Source: Vibrio owensii CAIM 1854 = LMG 25443 (GTDB lineage Bacteria; Pseudomonadota; Gammaproteobacteria; Enterobacterales; Vibrionaceae). Taken from it: a DNA stretch of 64,000 nt. This document shows, in pieces, positions 46,527 through 58,500 of the stretch. Under the pieces are notes generated by a model. That model was not told the DNA's origin and made no database searches. It worked only from the letters and a program-made list of their open reading frames with translations. The stretch covers positions 1 to 64,000 of the forward strand of contig NZ_JPRD01000025.1 of assembly GCF_000817815.1 (NCBI RefSeq). The letters run 5' to 3'. Both the position numbers and the translations under genes were made by a program. Within the stretch, counting starts at the first letter, position 1, and every line of letters begins with the position of its first letter.

Positions 46527-49500
46527 ATGGATCGTACATCCTTAGTTTCACTTGGTGGTCAGATCGTAGTAATAGGTTTGGATGGGCAATTAAAGACATT
46601 AGCTCAAAACGAACAGCCGTTACCGGGTGAACTTATTGTTGCTAGAACTGAAGCTGAACCAGAAAAGCTTCAAGTTCAAGTCGCAAGAGAAGAAGGGGTG
46701 CAAGACGTCACTGACGATGTCGCTCAAATTATTGACGCACTTCAAGATGGGCAAGATCCAACGTTGCTAAACGAAGAATTCGCACCAGCCGCAGGCGAGA
46801 GTAATGGTTCCAGTTTGCAGGCTAGCGGCACTGTAGAGCGCACGGCAGCAGAATTGCTAGCCGATACTGTGTTTGAAACAACGGGGTTAGCTGCGCTTGG
46901 CTTTTCCGAAACTCAAAGCCTAACTCTTGCTGAGCTGTATTTAAACCTTCCTAACACTTCTCCAGCCGTCACGCCAATTGCTCCGGTCGCTGAAGATGAC
47001 AACATTCAAACAGACGAAGACGTTTCGATTACCATTGATGTCCTAGCCAATGACGATGATGAAGATAGCGACTCCCTTACAATTGATTCAGCCACAGTAC
47101 CTGAAGAACAGGGAACCGTTGCAATCGTTGATGGTGAGTTAGTTTTTACACCTGCTGAAGATTTCAACGGCGAAGCAACCATCACTTATGTTGTTACCGA
47201 TGGTGAACTAACTGATGAAGCAACGGTTTCGGTTACTGTTAATCCTGTAAATGATGCTCCAGTAGCAAATAATGACAGCACTGAGACGAATGAAGATACG
47301 CCAGTTACCATTGATGTACTACTCAATGACACCGATGTTGACGGTGACACACTGACCATCGTGAATGCGTCTGTTCCTGCAGAGCAAGGCACGGTTGAGA
47401 TCGTAGACGGTAAGCTTGTTTTTACACCTGCTGAAGATTTCAACGGTGAAGCAACTATCACTTATGTTGTTACTGATGGTGAACTAACAGATGAAGCAAC
47501 GGTTTCGGTTACTGTTAACCCTGTAAATGATGCACCAGTAGCAAATGATGACAGCACTACGACGGACGAAGATACGCCTGTTACAATTGATGTGTTACCG
47601 AACGATACCGATGTTGACGGTGATACGCTGACCATAGTGAATGCGTCTGTTCCTGCAGAGCAAGGTACGGTTGAGATCGTAGACGGTAAGCTTGTTTTTA
47701 CTCCAGCAGAAAACTTCAACGGCGACGCAATCATTAGCTACACAGTTTCTGATGGTGCATTAGAAGATGAAGCAGAAGTTTCGGTAACAGTTAATCCACT
47801 TAATGATGCTCCGACAACCGAAAATGCTATTCCATCCCAAGTTCTACAAGAAGATTTTGCTGAATACACCATTAATTTGAATGACGCCTTTAGCGATGTT
47901 GACGACGCAGACAGCGAACTGACGTTTAGCGTTTCTGGGAACAGTAACATTCAAGTTTCAATTGTTGATGGTATTGCAACGATCACACCAACAGCAGACT
48001 GGAACGGTTCAGAAGAGCTAACGTTCACTGCAAAAGATCCAAGTGGTTTAGAAGTGAGTCAGACGGTTGATTTCACAGTCAACGCAGTTGCAGACATTGT
48101 CGCAGATAGTGCAGATATCGTTGAAGACACTCCAACCGTTTTGAACGTGTTGGGTAACGATACTTTCGAAGGCCAATCACCAGTTGTTACAGTTGAATCT
48201 GGAGATGGTCCGACTAACGGCAGTGTGGTTGTTAACAACGACGGTACCATTACCTACACGCCAGACCAAGATTACAACGGTTCTGATGAGTTCACTTACA
48301 CGGTCACCTCTGGCAGCGTCACTGAAACCACAACAGTTACGCTAAACGTAACTCCTGTAAACGACAAGCCAGTGGTTGAAAATACCATTGCTGACCAAGT
48401 TCTACCTGAGGACTTTACGCCTTATACCATCGATTTAAATGACGCGTTCAGTGACGTTGATAATGCAGATAGCGAATTGACGTTCAGCGTTTCTGGTAAC
48501 AGCAATATTCAAGTGTCGATTGTCGATGGCATCGCGACGATTACACCAACTGCAGACTGGAATGGTTCTGAAGAGTTAACGTTTACCGCGACAGATCCAA
48601 GTGGGTTAGAGGTCAGTCAGACGGTTGATTTCACCGTCAATGCCGTTGCCGATATTGTTTCGGACAGCGCGAATATTGTTGAAGATACGACGACTATTTT
48701 GAATGTGTTGGGCAACGATAGCTTCGAAGGTCAATCACCAGTTGTTACGGTTGAATCTGGAGATGGCCCTGAAAACGGTAATGTGGTTGTAAACGTTGAT
48801 GGAACAATTACTTACATACCAGACCAAGATTACAATGGTGCTGATGAGTTCACTTACACAGTCACCTCTGGTGGTGTCACTGAGACTACGACGGTTACGC
48901 TAAACGTAACTCCTGTTAATGATAAGCCAGTGGTAGAAAACACCATTGCTGACCAAGTTCTACCTGAGGACTTTGCTGAATACACCATTAACTTGAATAA
49001 CGCATTTAGCGATGTAGATAACTTAGATAGCGAACTGACGTTCAGCGTTTCGGGTAACAGCAATATCCAAGTATCGATTGTTGATGGTATCGCAACGATC
49101 ACACCAACAGCAGACTGGAATGGTTCTGGGGAGTTGACGTTTACCGCCACAGATCCTGATGGTGAAAGCGTTAGCCAGACTGTTGATTTCACGGTTAACG
49201 CCGTTGCCGATATTGTTTCGGACAGCGCGAATATTGTTGAAGACACACCAACAATCTTGGATGTGTTGGGCAATGATAGTTTCGAAGGCCAATCGCCGGT
49301 GGTATCGGTAGAAGCGGGCAATGGCCCTGCAAATGGCAGTGTGGTTGTTAACGATGACGGCACGATTACTTACACGCCAAACCAAGATTACAACGGCGCT
49401 GATGAGTTCACTTACACAGTCACCTCTGGTGGTGTCACTGAAACCACAACAGTTACGCTGAACGTTACTCCTGTAAACGATAAGCCAGTGGTTGAGAATA

Positions 49501-52500
49501 CCATTGCAGACCAAGTTCTACCGGAAGACTTTGCTGAATACACGATTAACCTAAATGATGCATTTAGCGATATTGACGACGCAGACAGCGAATTGATGTT
49601 TAGCGTTTCGGGTAACAGCAACATTCAAGTATCGATTGTTGATGGTATCGCAACGATCACACCAACCGCAGACTGGAACGGTTCGGAAGAGCTGACGTTT
49701 ACTGCGACAGATCCAAGTGGGTTAGAGGTCAGTCAGACGGTTGATTTCACGGTTAATGCTGTTGCCGATATTGTCGCTGACAGTGCAGATATCGTTGAAG
49801 ATACACCAACAATTTTGGATGTGTTAGACAACGACAGCTTCGAAGGCCAATCCCCAGTGGTATCAGTCGAAGCGGGCAATGGCCCTGCAAATGGCAGTGT
49901 GGTTGTTAACGATGATGGCACCATTACTTACACACCAGACCAAGATTACAACGGTGCTGACGAGTTCACTTACACAGTCACCTCTGGCGGTGTGACCGAA
50001 ACCACAACAGTTAAGCTGAACGTTACTCCTGTAAACGATAAGCCGGTGGTTGAGAATACCATTGCTGACCAAGTTCTATCTGAGGACTTTACGCCTTATA
50101 CCATCGATTTAAATGACGCGTTTAGCGATGTTGACGATGCAGACAGCGATCTGACGTTTAGTGTTTCTGGTAACAGCAACATTCAAGTTTCGATTGTTGA
50201 TGGTATTGCAACTATCACCCCAACAGCAGATTGGAACGGTTCTGAAGAGCTAACGTTTACTGCGACAGATCCAAGCGGTTTGGAAGTGAGTCAGACGGTT
50301 GATTTCACAGTCAACGCCGTTGCAGACATTGTCGCAGATAGTGCAGATATCGTTGAAGACACACCAACCATTTTGGATGTGTTAGACAACGATAGCTTCG
50401 AAGGTCAATCACCAGTTGTATCTGTCGAACCTGGAGATGGTCCGACTAACGGGAGTGTGGTTGTCAACGATGATGGCACCATTACTTACACGCCGAATCA
50501 GGATTACAACGGTGCGGATGAGTTTACCTACACAGTCACTTCTGGTGGTGTCACTGAAACCACAACAGTTACGCTGAACGTCACACCAGTTAACGACAAG
50601 CCACTTAACGAAGACTTTGACCATAGCGCTGACGAACTTATTACTAACGTAATTTTTGATACTGATGATAAGCCCTTGGACCAAGGCTCAGAAAGCGATC
50701 ATATTTCTGACGTTGAGGATGACTTAAATGGTGATGATCTTCAGATCCGGATAACAGAGCTACCTACATCTGGCACCTTGTATTTCAAAGATGAAAATGG
50801 CGATCTTCAAGAAATCACATCGGCCGATGGCTCGTTGTACAACAAAGACAGCATCTACTACGAAGCGGATAATGTAGGGTTCTTGCTTGGTATCAAAGAC
50901 AGACCGAACTCTCCAAATGGAGAAGAGTCAACGACGGATTTCTACAACTGGGGTTTAAGTGCAGACGGTGGTGAGTCACACAGTCGAACCGAATATCTAG
51001 TAAATGGAGCGTCTATTGATATCTCCTCTGATAGTGGTGTGCTAGCTCAATACAACCGAGAAGTCTCACATATTGGTCATGGTATTGCTGATAACGATGG
51101 CCAAGGCATTCAGCGCGGTGAAACCATCAGCATTGATTTGTCTGAGAACCCTGTTGGCAGCGTGAATCTTGGTCTGGATGGTCTAGGAGGCTTGTTTGAG
51201 CACGACGACAACAATGCTGCTCTTATCACGGTGACATACCTTGATGCTAACGGCGCAGAGCAAACTCAAGTTATTGAGTTCTTGAAGCCAGAAGGCAACA
51301 ACATGCTATTCCAGGAGACCAGTATTGGCTTCGGTAAGGATTACCCTCTACCTGAAGGGGCGGTAATTACTCAATTAGACTTCTCGACCAAAACATCTGG
51401 GAATTGGGAGTTGCGTTATGTAGAAGGCTTCCCACCTGAAGATAGTTTTGACTACGTTGTAGTTGATTCTGGTAACGCTGAAAGTGACCCTGCAACGGTT
51501 ACAATTGCCAATCAGATTCTAGACGGCAACGTGTCGGAAAATGGTCCGGACCTATCTTTAACAGGGAGCACTGTTACAGAAGGAGAAGACGTTACGTTTT
51601 CTGTAGTACTGGATGAGGCGACAGAAACGGCGGTTAAGTATCCAATAACTACATTGGCTCCAAGCTCATCGGCTGATGATTCAGACGTCAACCTATCTAA
51701 TGCAACCTACACGAATGGTGTTGTTTTTGCCGGGGGCTACCTGATTGTTCCTGCCGGTGTTAGTAGCTTCGAAATCATTGTGCCAACGATTGATGATCTT
51801 GTTGTTGAAAATGACGAGACGATGGAAGTTGAAATCGGTAGCGAGTCGGACTCATCAACAATCTTAGACAATGATAGTACGTCACTTTCAGTGAGTAATG
51901 CTGGCGACGTGAGTGAAGGTTCTGACGCAGTATTCAAGGTGTCGCTGTCTAACGAAGTTCAAAGTCCTGTTGTCGTCAATCTAAGTCCAAAGACAGATGG
52001 CAATTACACCGCTGAAGATGAAGATCTTGGTAACATGACGGTGACTTATATTGACGGAGAAGGCCAAGAGCAGACTCTGGATGTTAGTCCAAGTGGAGAC
52101 GTTACTATTCCTGCCGGAGTTACTGATATCACGGTAACAATAACAACGACACAAGACGATGTTTACGAAGGCGCAGAGTCTTTTGGCTTGGTGGTGACCG
52201 AATCTGGCGGCATTACCTCAAACGGCGTGGCGAGTGGCGAGGCAGTGATAAAGGATGATGGCTCAGCTGTCGGTCCAACAACGCCTGATAACGATAAGCC
52301 GCTGCTATCTATTAGCGGTGGTGGTGATATTAATGAAGGGGAAGAAGCACTATTTGTTGTTTCTTTGTCTAATCAAACAGAGTCACCAGTCGTTATCAAT
52401 TTGGCTACGAGCACGAGTGGCGCATATACAGCAGAAAACTCTGACATTAAAGATTTTGTCGTAACCTACAAAGACAGTGAAGGCGAAACGAAATCACTAG

Positions 52501-55500
52501 CCGTTTCAGACAATGGTGATGTCACTATTCCTGCAGGTATCACTGCAATCGAAGTATCTGTTCCTACGACTCAGGATGATGTTTACGAAGGCTCTGAGAG
52601 CTTTGGCCTAATCGCGACGGAGTCAGCTGGCATCACTTCAAATGGTTCTGCCGTTGGTCAAGCGAACATAAAAGATGACGGCTCTGTTGTGAGCCCGACA
52701 ACACCAGACAACGACAAGCCTACGCTAACCGTAGATGGTGGCGGGAATGTCGATGAAGGTGAAAATGCAGTCTTTACGGTTTCGTTATCAAATCAAACTG
52801 AAAGTGCTGTTGTTGTTAACCTATCGGTAGAGACGGACGGAAACTATTCAGCGGAGGATAATGACCTTGGCGATTTAGTTGTGACTTATGTAGACACTAA
52901 TGGTCAAATACAATCATTGAATGTTGATGGAAATGGGAATGTAACAATACCTGCGGGAATCCAGGACATCACAGTTACTGTGCCGACTAACGAAGATCAT
53001 ATCTACGAGGGAAATGAAACGTTTGGCCTGACTGTGACAGAAAGTAGTGGGGTGACAACTAATGGTCAAGCGACTGGCCAGGCAACAATTTTAGACGCAG
53101 AAAGTGCACCGAAAGTCAGCATCGTTGCTGACCAAGACAGCGTCAACGAAGGTCAAACCGCAGGCTTCACTGTGAGCTTAGATCAAATCGCTGATGAGAA
53201 AGTAACGGTTGAGTTCGAATACTCAGGTGTTGCTCAAGATGGTACTGACTTTACTGGCGTAGCAAGCATTGAAGTACCGACCGGTCAGTCTTCTGTCGAC
53301 CTAGACATCACTACGCTTACTGACGGCACTTACGAAGGTGCAGAGTCATTTACTGTCACCATTAAAGATGTGGAAGGTGCAGACGCAACTGCCTCTACAA
53401 ACAACAGTGCGAGCGTGACTATCAATGACGCTCAGCAAGCACCGAAAGTCAGCATTGTTGCTGACTCTGGGTCTACAGCCGAGGGTAGTGATGCGAACTT
53501 TACTATCAGCATCGACCAGAAAGCGGATGAAGATGTCGTAGTGACATTCACGATTGGTGGTGATGTTGATGGTGATGATTACACTGCGCCAAACACTTAC
53601 ACCGTGACTATTCCAGCGGGCCAAACTTCAGTCGCCCTTGATATTGAAACGCTAGATGACGGTATCTATGAAGGCGCTGAAGACCTGACAGTGACACTAA
53701 CTGGAACAAGTGGTGCAGACTCTTCGTTGAATACGGCTTCTAAAGAGGCATCTGTTTCAGTCACAGATGAACAGACGGCACCAAAAGTGAGCATTGTTGC
53801 TGACCAAGATAGCGTCAACGAAGGTCAAACCGCAGGCTTTACTGTGAGCTTGGATCAAATCGCTGATGAGAAAGTAACGGTTGAGTTCGAATACTCTGGT
53901 ACTGCTCAAGATGGTACTGACTTTACTGGCGTAGCAAGTATTGAAGTACCGGCAGGCCAGTCTTCTGTCGATCTAGACATCACTACGCTTACTGACGGCA
54001 CTTACGAAGGTGCAGAGTCATTTACTGTCACCATTAAAGATGTGGAAGGTGCAGATGCAACGGCTTCGACAAACAACAGTGCGAGCGTGACAATTAATGA
54101 CGCTCAGCAAGCACCGAAAGTCAGCATTGTTGCTGACACAAGCTCTACCGCTGAAGGTGGTGATGCGAACTTTACTGTAAGCATCGACCAGAAAGCGGAT
54201 GAGGATGTCGTGGTGACATTCACGATTGGTGGTGATGTTAATAATGATGATTACACCGCGCCAAACACTTACACCGTGACTATTCCTGCGGGTCAAACTT
54301 CAGTAGACCTTGATATTGAGACGTTAGATGACGGTATCTATGAAGGCGCTGAAGATCTGACAGTGACACTAACTGAAACGAGTGGTGCTGACTCTTCGCT
54401 GAATACTGCTTCTAAAGAGGCATCTGTTTCTATCGCAGACGCTCAGCATGCGCCGGAGTTTATTTCTGACGGTGATCTTCCTGGCGATGCAGCAAACAAT
54501 GATGTTTATGACTTTGGCACCGTAAATGAAAACAGTGTTAGTGGCACGGTTGTGGGTACGCTTGTTGCTGAAGATCTAGACAACGATGAACTTACTTACA
54601 GTTTTGCTAATGGAACAACAACGAACGGTCTATTTGATATCGACCCATCGACGGGTGAGGTTTCACTCAACAAGACTATTGATGATGTTGATTTAGGCGA
54701 CTATACACTGCAGGTGAAGGTTGCCGATGGTACAGGTGGCGTAGACACAGCAGAGGTTAATGTTTCACTTGTAAACGTTAATGATGCACCAGAAGCTTCG
54801 CCTTCGTCAGTTACTACTCTAGAAGATTCCCGAGTTACTCTGGATTGGGCATCATTTGGCGTCACGGATGTCGACTCAGAAACATCGACGCTGTCTGTCC
54901 AAATTACATCGCTTCCTAGCGACGGTGCACTTGAGTACAAAGATGAGCAAGGAAATTGGCAGGCGGTTCAAACAGACCAAGTACTGAGTAAATCGCAGTT
55001 TGATGCCGATGGTGTACGTTTCACTCCAGAGGTAAATGAATCTGGTGATGACAGCTTCACTGGAAATGGGGTTGGTAACCAAGAAGGGAACTATGCGCAA
55101 ATTGGTTTTAAACCAACGGATGGGGAAGATACGGGACAAGAATCTGTATTGACGATTGATGTTACCCCAGATGCAGATGCGCCGAATTTGGTTACAGTGA
55201 CTCCAGGGTTATCTCTTCCTCAACAAGATTTCAACGTGACTTCTTGGACAAATGTCGTTGTTGGCTCTGATAACGGTCAAGGTGTTGCGGGACAAGTTTT
55301 GATTGATGCTATTGAAGCTTTAGATTTAGAAGATGGCAGCCAATCGACCACCACCAATGTTCAGGATACCGCGTCAGGGGCAACAGCAGCGGATGAAGCC
55401 GTATTAGTGACGGCGCTGGTCTACTTGGAAGCGGGAACCAGTTATGATTTTACTGGACGAGCAGATGACAGCTTAGCGATCAAAATTGGTGGAACACTGG

Positions 55501-58500
55501 TTGATGAAGCTCGTTGGGGTAATGGTAGGGGTGATATTAAGGGGGATGCGTTTGTACCTACATCTTCCGGATTTTACCCAATCGAAATCTACCATCACAA
55601 CCAGAGTGGGCCTGGCAATTTTAATGTAGATGTCTCTATCAACGGCCAAACGGCAGTTGATTTAAGTAACAGCAACTTGTATGTGGTGAGTGACTCAGCT
55701 GCTTTGGACGCAGTCGATGTAAGAACTTCTGAGTTAAAAGAAGTAGACGGTGTTCAGTTCTACGAGACTTATGAAGTCAATGAAGGGTTGCAAGATACCG
55801 CTATTCCAATTTCAGAAATTAGAGCAAGCCTGACTGATACTGATGGCTCTGAATCACTTGCAGTGACATTAAAAGGTTTGCCAATTGGAGCGGTGCTCTC
55901 TGATGGAGCGAATTCTATTACGGTAGCGACGGTGAACGAAGCACTGGATGTTACAGGATGGTCACTTGACTCTTTGACGGTGACACCACCAGCGGGATCG
56001 CACGATGACTTTACCATTGCGGTAACGGCGACAAGTACAGAAAGCTCGAATGGTGATACTGAAGACTCACATGCCACGATTAATGTCGTCGTGCATGAAA
56101 ATCTAGCGACAAACACAACTCGTGACGTGAGCATCACGAATGAAGATACCTCGCTACAGGGTAACGTTTTATTGAATGATACTGATGGCGATAATGTCCT
56201 ATTGATCGACCATATTACAGTTAACAATACAGACTACGCTGTTGGTGAAACGGTCTCGCTAGATAGTGGTTCATTGGTGGTAAACCAAGACGGTAGCTAC
56301 AAGTTCGAACCGGTTGAACATTGGTCTGGTGATGTTCCATCGATCACATACACCACGAACACCGGCGCTACAGAGACATTGGATATTGAGGTCGTTGCTG
56401 TCGCAGACGCGCCGAAAGTTACGATTTCAGTTGGGGAGCTGTCTAAGACCGACGCTGTCGATTCAAACCATGCTTCAGTTTCAACTGTTACTGAAAATAC
56501 TTCAGCGCAGAATGATGTCATCGCTTCTGGTTTAGGCCTAGACAGCGTCTACCAAAAAGACAATCCGCCAGCTAACGTATCATTGGGTGATAACAATGAC
56601 ACATCGGACACAAATAGCTTATTTGTAGGTACGGACTACAACGATACCTTCTATGGTGGTGGCGGTGACGATGTCTTTGTCGGAGGTGGGCAGAATGACT
56701 CGTTCTACGGTGATGATGCTTCAACCAACACGGAGCATGACGGCACAGATACGGTTTATCTGACAGGCAACTTTAGCGATTACGAATTCACGTTTAAGAA
56801 TAACCACGGTGGAGACGTACCATATTGGATCTTCTTGGATAAACGCTCGATAGACTCAGTGAATGACAACACAGGCCAAGAAGACCGAGGCGATCATTTG
56901 TACGAAATTGAACGTGTTGTTTTTGCAGATAAAGTCGTTGAACTTAACCCTAACGGTACCTACCAGGTACTGCAAGATCGTTGGATTCCTGTCGATGTCG
57001 GTGTTGACTTGGTCGATACTGATGGCAGTGAAATGGTAGGGCAAACGGTATTGGTAGATGGATTACCAGACGGGGTTGAATTACACGTTAATGGTCAGGT
57101 GGTGGCGCAAGAGGTGTCAGGAGGATATCTCATTGATACCGATGCTCAAGGGCAGGCATCATTTGAGATCAAAGTGCCATTCGATTATGACGGCAGCCTT
57201 GATTTCCCAATCAGTGTTACTGCAACAGCAATTGAATCTTCAAACGATGATTCAGCGAGTACAACGGAGTCCGCTGATTTAAGCGCTCGTGACTTTGAGT
57301 TAGAGTCGGGATCGCACGGTGATGACGCCATCTCTGGTAGTGCTGACCATGACCTTATTGTTGGTGATGTTCAGGGCTTAGAGATCATTGCTGGTCAGGA
57401 CTACAACATTGCATTTGTACTTGATACCTCGGGCAGTATGGGAAGCTGGGTTGGCAACGCGAAAGATGAGATTCTTGACGTGTTTGATGAGTTGTTGGAC
57501 TCAGTAAACCAAGGCGTTGAACCGGGAACCGTAAACATCATGCTTTCTGAGTTTGCTACTGGGGCGACGAAGGTGATTGAAGTGGATCTGAGTTCAGTAA
57601 CTGCAAGAACTGATTTTGTCGAGGAACTCAATAAGATCGGTGATTACGGTAGTGGTAATACGAACTATGAATCTGGTTTGCAATCGGCAGTCGATTGGTT
57701 TGGTAGTCAGCCAAACGTCAATGGAGAAAATATCACATACTTTATTACCGACGGTCAGCCAAATACATACGATAAGCTCGACAATATAAAGCGTCCTGAA
57801 TTCTCTAAAGTCATACTTGATGTGGGTGGTGACGGACAGCTTGTTACCTTGCAGGATGTTGTTAATGATAACAACTACAGTTATGGGCAAACCGTTAGCT
57901 ATAAAGGCAATGTCTTAATCAACAGTGATGGGCATATTTTCTCGCCATTAACGGGGCAGAAAATCGGTGATATAGACCGTAAGAATGGAATCCTTGAATA
58001 CGATGACAAAGGTGGAAGTTCTGTTCAGGCTCAGCATATGTATCAAGTGCTTGCGTTGCTATCAAGCGTTGAAGCGATAGGCCTTGGCAGTGGTGTATCA
58101 GAGAGTACGCTACAACAATACGATACTGACGGTGTGGTGGAGTCTGAAATTGATGTCACTAAACTGGCTGAAACAATACTAGGTCAAGACGTTCCATTGA
58201 AGCAGGGAGCTGATACGATCCACGGTGGAGATGGCGATGACATTCTTCTTGGTGACTTGATTGAGTTTGGCGGCAACGAGCAGGGAATCAGTGCTATCCA
58301 ATCTCATGTCGCGCAAGAGACAGGACAGGATATTTCGACGGTTGATGCTGAGGCGATTCATGATTATGTCAAAGACAATATCGATGAATTTAATCAAAAC
58401 CATCAAGGTGATAAAGCGGATACTCTGTATGGTCAGCAAGGCGATGATATCCTGTTTGGTCATGGTGGAAATGACATTTTGGTCGGTGGCTCGGGTGACG

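Noticed and set aside
47814..50603. Regular repeats considered as a CRISPR array
   Set aside because: Units are 558 bp, in frame and encode Ig-like domains. There are no short repeats with unique spacers and no cas genes.
46977..54449. Many open frames on the minus strand across the adhesin repeats
   Set aside because: They recur with each repeat unit, lack ribosome-binding sites and are mirror frames of a 4115 aa coding sequence with strong codon structure on the plus strand.
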